A stretch of DNA of 64,000 bases. Origin: Amycolatopsis keratiniphila subsp. keratiniphila. Lineage in GTDB: Bacteria; Actinomycetota; Actinomycetes; Mycobacteriales; Pseudonocardiaceae. The notes beneath the pieces were generated by a model. That model did not search any database, was not told where the DNA came from, and was given only the letters and a program-made list of their open reading frames with translations. How positions within the stretch are numbered: position 1 is the first letter of the stretch; each line of letters opens with the position of its first letter. The DNA lies in assembly GCF_001620365.2 (NCBI RefSeq), contig NZ_LQMT02000042.1:248001-312000 (forward strand), given 5' to 3'. Of this stretch, positions 56,183 to 64,000 are shown piece by piece. The position numbers and the translations under genes were made by a program.

Positions 56183-56835
56183 TGGCCTTCCGCGCCGTCG
56201 CCGTCGGCCTTCTTCACGTTCCCGATCCGCCGCGCGAGCATGCCGACGAACGACGCCCTGTCGGCGTTCGCCTTCTCGTAGGTCAGCAGCTCTTCCAGCT
56301 GCGCGAGGTCGAACCGGCGCAGCCGGGCGCGCAGCTGCGGCAACGTGAGCGTGTCGTAGTCGTCGAGCCCGGCCGGACCGGAGGTCACGGGCGCGCTAGC
56401 GCTGTCGAACTCGCCGTCGGGGTGCTCCTCGGCGAGCGCGCGCTCCTCCTCGGCCCACGGGTCTTCGGTGAGCGCTTCGAGGTCGTGGAGCTGGCCGTTG
56501 GTCTCGGCGCGCGGCTCGGGAACCTCGGCGTCCTCCCGCAGCGGGATGACGCACGAGTCGCGTTCGTACCGGCGTTCGCCCAGGTCCGGCGGGAGATCTT
56601 CGTCGAAGGTCGCCCAGCTGGGCGTGTCCTCGACCGGGCGGAGGCCCGACAGCGCGTCGTCGCCCTTGATCGCGAGCTCGGTGACGTGCTGCTGGACGCG
56701 CATGGAGAACTGGAGCACCTGGCTGACCACCGTGACGGGGAGCCCGGTGAGCTGCTTGGGAAGTTCGCGAACCCGCTCGGCGGTGGTGACGGCGAGGCCC
56801 GCGGCGACCCGGAGGGGGAGCGGGAGAGGCTTCAT
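56179..56835 (-). CDS. Lipid droplet-associated-type protein
   Basis: 218 residues. N-terminal amphipathic/hydrophobic helix (PLPLRVAAGLAVTTAERVRE), then VTVVSQVLQFSMRVQQHVTE, a variable acidic middle, and a conserved C-terminus YDTLTLPQLRARLRRFDLAQ LEELLTYEK. The pattern and position beside xseA match actinobacterial proteins annotated as lipid droplet-associated (Rv1109c-like). ATG 56835 chosen (MKPLPLPLR); the frame is open to 56871. It overlaps the xseA start (GTGA). Probable peripheral association with lipid bodies; inferred from family. Confidence 0.75.
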   Translation of the reverse strand: MKPLPLPLRVAAGLAVTTAERVRELPKQLTGLPVTVVSQVLQFSMRVQQHVTELAIKGDDALSGLRPVEDTPSWATFDEDLPPDLGERRYERDSCVIPLREDAEVPEPRAETNGQLHDLEALTEDPWAEEERALAEEHPDGEFDSASAPVTSGPAGLDDYDTLTLPQLRARLRRFDLAQLEELLTYEKANADRASFVGMLARRIGNVKKADGDGAEGQ

Positions 56836-56973
56836 GCGTCTAGCCTGCCGTATCCGGCCCATCCTGCCCAACCGAACGGGTGTGTCGGCTCACAGGACGT
56901 GACTCCCCGCACATACTTTGGAGGGGTTCCCTGGTCACCTGAACGTGAGTGCGAGGTGCCCCCGGGGCAGCCC

Positions 56974-56982
56974 GTACCCTGG
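56974..56982 (+). promoter_or_regulatory. Putative -10 box (TACCCT) of leaderless ispH transcript
   Basis: TACCCT (about 56975-56980) ends 6-7 nt before ATG 56987. GGGGG between them is too close to act as a ribosome site. Confidence 0.35.
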
Positions 56983-56986
56983 GGGC

Positions 56987-58000
56987 ATGAGTTCTGCGAG
57001 TCCCGGAATCACGCCCGCCGGCAGTCCGACGATCACCGAGTCCGGTGTGCCGGCAGGTGGCAAACGTGTCCTGCTCGCCAAGCCTCGCGGCTACTGCGCG
57101 GGTGTCGACCGCGCGGTCATCGCCGTCGAAAAGGCACTCGAGCTCTACGGCGCACCCGTGTACGTGCGCAAGGAGATCGTGCACAACCGGCACGTCGTGG
57201 AGACCCTGCGCGAACGCGGGGTGATCTTCGTCGACGAGACCTCCGAGGTGCCCGAAGGCGAACTGGTGGTGTTCTCCGCGCACGGCGTCTCGCCCGCGGT
57301 GCACGCCGAGGCGGCCGAGCGCAACCTGCGGACCATCGACGCGACCTGCCCGCTCGTGACGAAGGTGCACAAGGAAGTCAACCGGTTCGCGAAGGACGAC
57401 TACGACATCCTGCTGATCGGCCACGAAGGCCACGAAGAGGTCGAAGGCACCGCAGGCGAGGCTCCCGACAAGGTGCAGCTCGTCGACACCGCCGAGGACG
57501 TCGACAAGGTCGAGGTCCGCGACCCGTCGAAGGTCATCTGGCTTTCGCAGACCACCCTTTCGGTGGACGAGACCATGGAGCGCGTGGATCAGCTGCGGGA
57601 CAGGTTCCCCGGCTTGGCCGACCCGCCCAGCGACGACATCTGCTACGCCACCACGAACCGCCAGGTCGCGGTCAAGGCCATGGCCGCCGAGTGCGACCTG
57701 GTGCTGGTGGTCGGTTCGACGAACTCGTCCAACTCGAAGCGACTGGTCGAGGTCGCGCTGAAGGCGGGGGCGCGCGCGTCGCACCTGGTCGACTTCGCGC
57801 ACGAGGTCGACGAAGCCTGGCTCGAAGGCGTCGAGACCGTCGGTGTCACCAGTGGTGCTTCGGTGCCGGACGTGCTGGTGATGGACCTGCTGTCGTGGCT
57901 GGCCGAGCGCGGCTGGGACAGCGTCGACGAGGTCACCACGGCGAACGAGAAGATCGCGTTCGCGCTTCCGCACGAGCTGCGCAAGGCCGCGAAGGCCTGA
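56987..58000 (+). CDS. ispH: 4-hydroxy-3-methylbut-2-enyl diphosphate reductase
   Basis: 337 residues. Last step of the MEP isoprenoid pathway (HMBPP to IPP/DMAPP) on a [4Fe-4S] cluster. Cysteine ligands: KPRGYCAGVDRAVIAVEKAL, TIDATCPLVTKVHKEV and DDICYATTNRQVAVKAMA. Substrate His/Glu motifs VHNRHVVETLRERG and EGHEEVEGTAGEAPDKV are also present. ATG 56987 chosen, with TACCCT just upstream suggesting leaderless start; the frame is open to 56918. Feeds the prenyl synthase at 32573 and menaquinone/polyprenol pools. Confidence 0.94.
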   Translation: MSSASPGITPAGSPTITESGVPAGGKRVLLAKPRGYCAGVDRAVIAVEKALELYGAPVYVRKEIVHNRHVVETLRERGVIFVDETSEVPEGELVVFSAHGVSPAVHAEAAERNLRTIDATCPLVTKVHKEVNRFAKDDYDILLIGHEGHEEVEGTAGEAPDKVQLVDTAEDVDKVEVRDPSKVIWLSQTTLSVDETMERVDQLRDRFPGLADPPSDDICYATTNRQVAVKAMAAECDLVLVVGSTNSSNSKRLVEVALKAGARASHLVDFAHEVDEAWLEGVETVGVTSGASVPDVLVMDLLSWLAERGWDSVDEVTTANEKIAFALPHELRKAAKA

Positions 58001-58013
58001 GTCTTCTTACGAG

Positions 58014-58049
58014 AAAGGGCCGTCCGAGGAAGTCCTCGGGCGGCCCTTT
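58014..58049. terminator. Terminator hairpin after ispH
   Basis: 17-bp stem (AAAGGGCCGTCCGAGGA) with one mismatch that becomes a G-U pair in RNA, 2-nt loop, ending CCCTTTT. It lies 14 nt after the ispH stop. Confidence 0.75.
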
Positions 58050-58073
58050 TCGCTGGTCAGCGCGCTAGGTGGT

Positions 58074-58090
58074 AGCAAAGGTCCCTTGCT
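58074..58090. repeat. Lone hairpin arm, copy of the 5801-5821 arm
   Basis: AGCAAAGGTCCCTTGCT matches 17 nt of the right arm at 5801-5821. CGCTGGTCAGCGCG nearby at 58051-58064 also matches DNA beside that element. Confidence 0.65.
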
Positions 58091-58978
58091 TCACCGCTCG
58101 TCGTCCCACGGCCGGCGGCGGGGCGGCTGCCCTCCGCGGCGCGGGTCGTCGGCACGCGGCGGGCGGCGGCGCGGGGCACCGGGGGCGCTTTCGCCACGGG
58201 GGTCGCGGCGGCGCGGTTCGCCGTCTTCCGGACGCGGCCGCCGGGGCTGACGTCCCGGGGGCGGCGGTTTGCGGGCACCGGGTTCGGCGTCGCGGCGGGG
58301 CCGGCGCTCGTCGTCGACCGGACGGCGACGGGGCGGGGCACCGTCTCGCGGCGCGGCGTCCCGGGGAGCACCGCGGCGGGAAGGCGGGGGCGGGGTCTGG
58401 CCGGTCCGGGAAGCCGGACGGCCACGGCCCGGCGCGGCGGCCGCGGCCGGCCGGACGGCGGGCTTGGCCTCGTCGCGACGTTCCGGTTTGGTGCCCGGCT
58501 TGACCTTCACCGGGGCATCGGGATCGCGCTCGCGGTAGATCCGGAAGATGCCGATCGCCAAGGTGACGCCGGTGGTGATGGCCATCGTCGGGAAGCCGTT
58601 GATCAGCGGCGTGCCGACGTCGAAGGCTCTCGAAAGAAGGTCCGTGCCCTTGCTGCCGTCCGAGGTCAGGAGGATGACTCCCGGGACGGTCACGGCGAGG
58701 ACCAGGGGCGGCTGCACCATCGGGCCGAACAGCCCGCGACGCTGGACGGCCACCACCGCGGCCACCGCGCCGAGCGCGTAGCAGGCCTTGAACAGCAGGC
58801 CCAGGTCCTTCTGCATCATCATGTCGACGAAGGCGCCAAGGATGGCGAGCCCGAAGCCCACCAGGACGGCCGCCCACCAGGGCAGCCCGCGCCTGGCGCC
58901 GACGAGCGGACGCTCGTCCCAGGCAACGGGGACGTCGTCGGCATCAGGATCGCTCTGGCGATCGCGAATCGCGGTCAC
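58091..58978 (-). CDS. DUF6542 membrane protein with long Arg/Pro-rich tail
   Basis: About 295 residues. Four hydrophobic helices over about 40-165 (WWAAVLVGFGLAILGAFVDM, GLLFKACYALGAVAAVVAVQ, PLVLAVTVPGVILLTSDG, TMAITTGVTLAIGIFRIYRE). A C-terminal third very rich in Arg, Pro, Gly (RRRPWDDER at the end) follows. Layout and place after ispH fit DUF6542 (Rv1111c-like). GTG 58978 with GGAG upstream; GTG 58987 is possible. The basic tail could bind nucleic acid or acidic lipid (inference). Function unknown. Confidence 0.78.
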   Translation of the reverse strand: MTAIRDRQSDPDADDVPVAWDERPLVGARRGLPWWAAVLVGFGLAILGAFVDMMMQKDLGLLFKACYALGAVAAVVAVQRRGLFGPMVQPPLVLAVTVPGVILLTSDGSKGTDLLSRAFDVGTPLINGFPTMAITTGVTLAIGIFRIYRERDPDAPVKVKPGTKPERRDEAKPAVRPAAAAAPGRGRPASRTGQTPPPPSRRGAPRDAAPRDGAPPRRRPVDDERRPRRDAEPGARKPPPPGRQPRRPRPEDGEPRRRDPRGESAPGAPRRRPPRADDPRRGGQPPRRRPWDDER

Positions 58979-59386
58979 AGGCTCCACCGTATATCCAAGC
59001 TGCGGGCATACCGCCAACAGGCGGTGTGTCTATCGCCTGGTAGTGGTCATTCCGGACCACCCGGACGGAGCGTCCGGATGCTTACCGGAGGTACTACGAG
59101 TAAGCGGGCGACAAGGTTGTCGGGCCCGGCGAAATGGAGCCTCCGATTCCGGAAGTCGCAGGTAGAGCGGTGCGGTTCGCATCCGGCTCGTGAGTGGCCG
59201 GGCTGCTGCGGGCCCGCGCGTTTGCCCTCGCAGGTCGCGTCACGGCGGGACTGTGTGGATTTCTGGTCATCCAACGTCCCGAAATCCACACAGTGGGGCG
59301 TCGCATGGCCGCTGACCTGCCCTAGCGGCTCCCCGCGACACGTCTCGGCCATGGGCACCCGGCGGCGCCGAACCGTTCTGGGCCAC
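58979..59386. other. 408-nt gene-free region with one strong inverted repeat
   Basis: Holds the 14-bp-arm inverted repeat 59250-59294. The short open frames (for example 59047-59358 minus) show no start signal or protein-like pattern. It probably carries the DUF6542 promoter and the downstream region of rmuC. Confidence 0.55.
59250..59294. repeat. Perfect 14-bp inverted repeat in intergenic DNA
   Basis: Arms ACTGTGTGGATTTC and GAAATCCACACAGT with a 17-nt loop. It is not near a stop codon (rmuC ends 93 nt away), so a terminator is not its obvious role. Confidence 0.6.
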
Positions 59387-60301
59387 TCACGAGGCCGGGA
59401 GTTCGTCCGCCTTCCTGATCAGGGGCACCGGCGCCGGGCTGCCCGCGGCGTCCGTCAGCGGCGAGACCGTGCTCCGGAAGCTCTCGAGCGCCTCCAGCTC
59501 CCGCCGCCGCGCCGAGATGAAACGTTGCAGATGGGTGCTCGACAGGTTCAGCGCGTCGACCGCGTTGCCCGCGGCCCGGTGCGCGGCCGCGGCGCCCGCC
59601 CGCACCTGCTCGACGTCCTCGACCAGTGCCCGTTCGGTCGCGGCGAACAGCGCGGCGGAGGCCAGTACGGCGAACCCCGTCGGCCCGCAGAGGAAGACCC
59701 GCCGGTCCAGCATCCAGCGCAGCAGTTCCGGGTCGGTGTCCAGCGCGGCCACCACGGCCGCGTCGGACGGGACGAACATGATCGTCCCGTAGATCGCGTC
59801 GGCCCAGCGCTGGTAACCCTTGCCCGCCAGCTCGGCCGCCCGCGAGCGGAGCTGCCGGACGTGGACGCGCAGCGCGTCCAGCCGTTCTTCGGGGTCGTCG
59901 GTCTCGACGGCCTCGGCCCAGCAGGCCATGCTCGCCTTCGCGTCGACGGGCACCGTCCGGCCGCCGCCGACCCGCAGCACCATGTCCGGTTTCGCGGCGC
60001 CGCCGCCAGCCAGATCCGTCTGCAGCGTGAAGTGCAGCTCCTCGCGGAGGCCGAGCGCGCGTGCGGTCTCCAGGAGTACCTGCTCGCCCAGCTCGCCCCG
60101 GCCGCTGATCGAGGCGAAGGCGACTTCGTACCGGCGCAGCGCGAGCTGCTGCTGATCCGCCTTCGCCCGCTCGGCCGCGACCTGTTTCGCCGCCGCGTCC
60201 GCCCGCCGCATGCCGTCGTTGTACAGCCGCCACAGCAGCGCGACGGCCGCGAGCAGCAGCAACGCGAGCACGACGGCCGCGGTGGTGATCACCGTCGCCA
60301 C
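59387..60301 (-). CDS. rmuC: RmuC-family DNA recombination protein
   Basis: 304 residues, short for RmuC. One N-terminal helix (VITTAAVVLALLLLAAVALL), then a coiled-coil linker (ADAAAKQVAAERAKADQQQL) and the predicted PD-(D/E)xK nuclease domain with KPDMVLRVGGGRTVPVDAKA and GTIMFVPSDAAVVAALDTDP. RmuC proteins limit inversions at short inverted repeats. Its neighbours sbcD/sbcC cleave hairpins, so this region links several hairpin-processing genes. ATG 60301; divergent from sbcD (179 bp between starts). Confidence 0.85.
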   Translation of the reverse strand: MATVITTAAVVLALLLLAAVALLWRLYNDGMRRADAAAKQVAAERAKADQQQLALRRYEVAFASISGRGELGEQVLLETARALGLREELHFTLQTDLAGGGAAKPDMVLRVGGGRTVPVDAKASMACWAEAVETDDPEERLDALRVHVRQLRSRAAELAGKGYQRWADAIYGTIMFVPSDAAVVAALDTDPELLRWMLDRRVFLCGPTGFAVLASAALFAATERALVEDVEQVRAGAAAAHRAAGNAVDALNLSSTHLQRFISARRRELEALESFRSTVSPLTDAAGSPAPVPLIRKADELPAS

Positions 60302-60480
60302 CGGTACCTCCCCTCCGGATCCGGGTCGGAGGACATCATGGCGGAACCCACCGACAAAACCGGAGCGGCGCGGTCGCGCTCCGTATCTGACCTGCGCCGT
60401 CCCCGGCGTGTCGGAAAGCGCAGTGCCGCGAAGGGCGCGCCTCCGCTGTCCGGCCGGTGCGCGGCCCTACCTTGGGCTGC

Positions 60481-61632
60481 GTGAAGCTCCTGCACACCTC
60501 CGACTGGCATATCGGCCGCACCTTCCACGGCGCCGATCTGCTCGCCGAACAGGAAGCCGTGCTGAGTCATCTCGCCGAGCTCGTGGCCGCCGAGTCGGTC
60601 GACGTCGTGCTCGTGTCCGGCGACATCTACGACCGTGCGGTGCCCTCGGCGGAGGCCGTGCGCGTGGCCACCACGGCGCTGGGCCGGATCCGCCAGGCCG
60701 GGGCGAAACTGGTGATGACACCGGGCAATCACGATTCCGCGCCGCGGCTGGGCGCGTTCGCCGAATTCGCCGCGGCGGGCGGGCTGCACCTGCGCGCCAC
60801 GATCGACGGGCTCGCCGAACCGGTGCTGCTGCCGGACGAACACGGCGAGGTCGCCCTCTACGGGATCCCGTATCTGGAACCGGAGCCCGCGCGGCACGCC
60901 CTCGGTGTGCCCGAGGCCCGCGGCCACACCGGAGTCCTCACCGAAGCGATGCGGCGGATCCGGGAGGATCTCGCCGGGCGGCCGTCCGGGACGCGGTCGG
61001 TGGTGCTCGCGCACGCCTTCGTCACCGGCGGCGAGCCGACCGAATCCGAGCGGACCATCGCGGTCGGCGGCGTCGAGCAGGTACCGGGTTCGGTGTTCGA
61101 CGGCGTCGATTACGTCGCGCTCGGCCACCTGCACGGCCCGCAGACCCTCGCCGAGCACCTTCGCTATTCGGGCAGCCCGCTGGCGTACTCGTTTTCCGAG
61201 ACACGCCAACGGAAATCGGTCTGGCTGGTGGAACTCGGCGCCGATGGGCTGGCCGAGGTCCGCCGCCACGAACTGCCGGTGCCGCGGCATCTCGCGATGC
61301 TGCGCGGCGAGCTGGCGGAGCTGCTTTCGGACCCGGAGCACGACGGCCTCACCGAACACTTCCTCTCTTTCACGGTCACCGACCGGGTCCGCCCGATCGA
61401 CGCGATGCGCAAACTGCGCGAGCGGTTCCCGTACGCGGTGCACATGGACTGGCAGCCGGAAGGCGGGCACGACGGGGCCGCGCTGAAGTACGCCGAAGCC
61501 GTCCGCGGGCGGTCCGACGTCGAGATCACCCGCAGTTTCCTGGAGGACTGCCGTGGTTCCGCGCCGTCGGAGAGCGAGGAGCGGCTGGTGCTGGCGGCGC
61601 TGGGCGCGGCGGGCAGGGAGCGCGAAGTATGA
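60481..61632 (+). CDS. sbcD: Exonuclease SbcD (Mre11-like subunit)
   Basis: 383 residues. Mn-dependent phosphoesterase motifs: LLHTSDWHIGRTFHGADLLA, VVLVSGDIYDRAVPSAEAV, KLVMTPGNHDSAPRL, VVLAHAFVTGGEPTESER and YVALGHLHGPQ. With SbcC it cleaves DNA ends and hairpins. The GTG at 60481 is preceded by a TACCTT box (60467-60472), suggesting a leaderless mRNA; the frame is open to 60457. Overlaps sbcC by ATGA. Confidence 0.93.
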   Translation: MKLLHTSDWHIGRTFHGADLLAEQEAVLSHLAELVAAESVDVVLVSGDIYDRAVPSAEAVRVATTALGRIRQAGAKLVMTPGNHDSAPRLGAFAEFAAAGGLHLRATIDGLAEPVLLPDEHGEVALYGIPYLEPEPARHALGVPEARGHTGVLTEAMRRIREDLAGRPSGTRSVVLAHAFVTGGEPTESERTIAVGGVEQVPGSVFDGVDYVALGHLHGPQTLAEHLRYSGSPLAYSFSETRQRKSVWLVELGADGLAEVRRHELPVPRHLAMLRGELAELLSDPEHDGLTEHFLSFTVTDRVRPIDAMRKLRERFPYAVHMDWQPEGGHDGAALKYAEAVRGRSDVEITRSFLEDCRGSAPSESEERLVLAALGAAGREREV

Positions 61633-64000
61633 GACTGCACCGGTTGGAGGTCGCCGCTTTCGGGCCGTACGCGGGCCGCGAGGTGGTGGACTTCGACGCG
61701 CTCGGCGCGGACGGGCTGTTCCTGCTGCACGGTGACACCGGAGCGGGGAAGACGACGCTGCTCGACGCGATCGCGTTCGCCTTGTTCGGCACCGTTCCCG
61801 GCGCTCGCGGCGAGGTCAAACGGCTGCGCTGCGACCTCGCCGAGCCGGATCAGGTCACCGAGGTCGTCCTCGAACTGACCGTGCAGGGCCAGCGGATGCG
61901 GATCGCGCGCAACCCCGAGTACCAGCGGCCCAAGCGCCGGGGCGAGGGGATGACCGTCCAGCAGGCGAAGGCGGTGCTGAGCTGGGTCGGTACGGTGCCC
62001 GCCGGCCACGTGGCCGAGGGCATCACGCGGATCGACGAGGTCGCGCGCACGGTCGAACGGCTCATCGGCATGACGCACGAGCAGTTCTTCCAGGTGGTCC
62101 TGTTGCCGCAAGGCGAATTCGCGCGATTCCTGCGCGCGAACACGGCCGAGCGTGAAGAGCTTCTGGAGCGCCTGTTCGGCACCGAGCGCTTCTCCGACGT
62201 CGAGGACTGGTTCGCGAATCTGCGCGCCGAACGCGGTCGCGAGTTGCAGGCCCGGCAGCAGTCGCTGAGGGAATGGGTCGCGCGGTTCGCCCAGGTCGCG
62301 GGGCAGGAAGCACCCGAAGAGGGGCAGGCCGAGTGGGTCGGCGAGGTGCTCGCCGAGTCGGCGCGCCGTGTCGGCGAGGCGCAGGAACGTGACACGAAGG
62401 CTCGTGCGGCGGCCAAGAAGGCCGAGGCGATTTGGCAGGAGAACCGGTCCACCGCCGAGCGGATCCGCCGCGTGCGCACCGCGTACACGCGGCTTTCGGT
62501 GATCGCCGAGCAGGCGGACCAGCGGGCGGAGTGGGCGGAAGAGGTCGAGGCGGCCCATCGCGCGGCGGGGGTGGTCGCGGAGGCCGATCTCCTCGAACGC
62601 AGGCTGGACCAGCTCGCGGAGGCCGAAGCCGCCGAAGCTCGCCGTGCCCAGGAGGTGCCGGACGCCGCGGACAGTTCCGCCGCGGAGCTGCGTGCTCGGG
62701 CGGGCGGTCTGCGTGAAGAGGCGGGGGCGCTCGCCGAACTCGTGGCGGAAAGCGAGCAACAACACCAGGATCTGGCTCGGCGCGAGCAGCTGACCGCGGT
62801 CGCCGCCAAGGCGGAGAAGCAGGCCGAGGAGTTCGCCGTCGAACTGGGGGCCGCGCCGGAGAAGGTCGCGGCCTTGCGTGCGGAAGCGGCCGCTGCCGCC
62901 GAGGCCGAAGCAAAGCTCGAGGGCGCTCGCGCTCGCGTCGACGAGTTGACCGCGCTGGCCCGCGACGCCGACGAGATGCCTCGGGTGAAGCAGGCCGTCG
63001 AGCGGGCGCGTGTGGCGGTCAGCGAGGCCGTGGATGGTCATCAGCAGGCGCGGCAGCATCGTCTCGATCTGCGTGAGCGGCGACTCGAAGGGATGGCGGC
63101 CGAACTCGCGGCCGGTCTCCACGCGGGCGAGGACTGCCCGGTCTGCGGGTCGACTGACCATCCGTCGCCGGCGACGCACACTGGTGGCCTGGTCGATCCC
63201 GAGGACGAACGCTGCGCCGAAGTCGCGGAGCAGCAGGCGCATACGCGGCGCGAGAAGGCGAAAGCCGCGTTGCAGGAGGCCGAAAACCGCCTGACCGTGC
63301 TGATCGAGCGGTTGGGCGAGCACACCGCCGAGACCCTGCGGGCCGGGCTCGGCGAGGCGCGGGCTCTGGTCGCCACGCTGTCGGAAGCCGCTCGCCGAAG
63401 GCCTGATCTCGACACTCGGATCGGTGCCCTGGAACGGAAGATCGAGCAGCTGACCGAACTGCGCGGCGCGGCCGAGCGTCGTGCCGTCGAGATCGCGACC
63501 GAGGTGCGCGGCCTGACGGAACGGCTGACCGAACGCGAGCGACGGTTGGAGAGCGCACGCGGGGAGTTCGCCGACGTCGCCGCCCGGCGACGGCATCTGC
63601 TCGGCTTCGCGACCCGCCTCGACGCGCTCGCCGAAGCACGGCTGAGCGTCGCGGGCGCCCGAGAACGGCGTGACGAGCAGGCGAAACTGGTCAAGGAAGC
63701 GTTGCGGGCCAAGGGATTCTCCGATCTCGACGAGATGCGCGCCGCGGCGCGTCCGGACGAGCAGATCACGAAACTGGAGGCCAGCCTCGCCGACGCGAAG
63801 GTGATGGAGCGGGCCGCCCGTGAAGAACTGGCGCAGCCCGACCTGTTCGGCATCTCGCCGGAGGACGAGATCGACGTCGGTGCTTCGGCGGACGCGGCGC
63901 AGGACACGCGAGGCGAGGCCGAGCAGGCTTTCGCGGCCCTGCGGACGGCGAAGACGCGGCACACGGACCTGGCAGGCCTCGCCGAGCGGGTGACGTCGCT
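61629..64000 (+). CDS. sbcC: Exonuclease SbcC (Rad50-like ATPase), 3'-truncated by window edge
   Basis: About 790 residues are visible and open to the end of the window; the C-terminal ATPase half is missing. Walker A: LLHGDTGAGKTTLLDAIAF at about 34-52. Q-loop region TVERLIGMTHEQFFQVVLLP, QGEFARFL. Long heptad-rich coiled coils surround the zinc hook CPVC (Cys503, Cys506; GEDCPVCGSTDHPSP). ATG 61629 overlaps the sbcD stop (ATGA), so both subunits are made together. Typical length is about 1000 residues, so roughly 200 are beyond the edge. Confidence 0.93.
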   Translation, partial: MRLHRLEVAAFGPYAGREVVDFDALGADGLFLLHGDTGAGKTTLLDAIAFALFGTVPGARGEVKRLRCDLAEPDQVTEVVLELTVQGQRMRIARNPEYQRPKRRGEGMTVQQAKAVLSWVGTVPAGHVAEGITRIDEVARTVERLIGMTHEQFFQVVLLPQGEFARFLRANTAEREELLERLFGTERFSDVEDWFANLRAERGRELQARQQSLREWVARFAQVAGQEAPEEGQAEWVGEVLAESARRVGEAQERDTKARAAAKKAEAIWQENRSTAERIRRVRTAYTRLSVIAEQADQRAEWAEEVEAAHRAAGVVAEADLLERRLDQLAEAEAAEARRAQEVPDAADSSAAELRARAGGLREEAGALAELVAESEQQHQDLARREQLTAVAAKAEKQAEEFAVELGAAPEKVAALRAEAAAAAEAEAKLEGARARVDELTALARDADEMPRVKQAVERARVAVSEAVDGHQQARQHRLDLRERRLEGMAAELAAGLHAGEDCPVCGSTDHPSPATHTGGLVDPEDERCAEVAEQQAHTRREKAKAALQEAENRLTVLIERLGEHTAETLRAGLGEARALVATLSEAARRRPDLDTRIGALERKIEQLTELRGAAERRAVEIATEVRGLTERLTERERRLESARGEFADVAARRRHLLGFATRLDALAEARLSVAGARERRDEQAKLVKEALRAKGFSDLDEMRAAARPDEQITKLEASLADAKVMERAAREELAQPDLFGISPEDEIDVGASADAAQDTRGEAEQAFAALRTAKTRHTDLAGLAERVTS

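Noticed and set aside
59047..59358. Minus-strand 103-codon ORF between DUF6542 and rmuC
   Set aside because: It spans the inverted repeat, lacks a ribosome site and shows no protein-like pattern.
59381..59393. CCACTCACGA at the rmuC stop as another CT-palindrome copy
   Set aside because: Only 10 nt match and the stop codon is within it; chance similarity is more likely.

Overview
The window is GC-rich actinobacterial DNA, most likely from Pseudonocardiaceae and plausibly Amycolatopsis (inference). The evidence is a mycothiol enzyme (mca), a short-chain Z-prenyl synthase, GuaB1, a PIN-PhoH protein, DUF4307 and lipid-droplet-type proteins, frequent GTG/TTG starts, and leaderless-looking genes with a TANNNT box 7-9 nt before the start. 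The order cbs - proline-rich membrane protein - metB - greA/DUF4307 - mca - small membrane protein - YyaL-type protein - hemolysin III - prenyl synthase - phoH2 - fumC - glpX - xseB/xseA - lipid-droplet protein - ispH - DUF6542 matches, from memory, the Rv1077-Rv1111c stretch of Mycobacterium tuberculosis. The window therefore looks like a conserved actinobacterial backbone carrying lineage-specific insertions.

Layout. 1-5.7 kb: cbs (5' truncated), four low-complexity or small membrane proteins, and metB. 5.9-14.3 kb: an accessory locus of YbaB-like protein, EspC-like protein, a 1551-residue type VII secretion-type polymorphic toxin ending in a DNA/RNA non-specific nuclease, and two proteins built on YezG-like immunity domains, one of them fused to a TNT (NAD glycohydrolase-type) domain. 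14.4-17.1 kb: hpd with a divergent Lrp/AsnC regulator, and a zinc-ribbon MBL protein. 17.1-19.7 kb: greA, DUF4307, mca and partner. 19.7-23.6 kb: the Pnkp/Hen1 RNA-repair operon. 23.7-33.4 kb: YyaL-type protein, a secreted protein, an RHH-like regulator, GH28, an acyl-CoA dehydrogenase/oxidase, a K+ channel, a PPOX protein, hemolysin III and the prenyl synthase. 33.4-43 kb: phoH2, a phosphodiesterase plus glycosyltransferase pair, guaB1, DUF309, and an HxlR regulator with an old-yellow-enzyme gene. 43-49.8 kb: an NBR1-like Ig protein, a pair of small secreted proteins, ligB, and regulators and a transporter around a MITE-like repeat. 49.8-58 kb: fumC, ferredoxin-NADP reductase, protease, glpX, xseB-x-xseA, ispH. 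58-64 kb: DUF6542, rmuC, sbcD and sbcC (3' truncated).

Working together: cbs and metB belong to transsulfuration; mca belongs to mycothiol detoxification; xseAB, sbcCD, rmuC and ligB are DNA processing and repair genes; Pnkp/Hen1 repairs and marks cleaved RNA; the 6-14 kb locus looks like an interbacterial toxin-immunity module.

The most unusual structural features lie between genes. All 14 convergent gene pairs either overlap or are separated by a long hairpin, with none in between. A 48-nt palindrome family with a CT centre and a ~350-bp element bounded by 40-nt inverted repeats are also present. No rRNA, tRNA, CRISPR array, integrase or transposase gene was seen.
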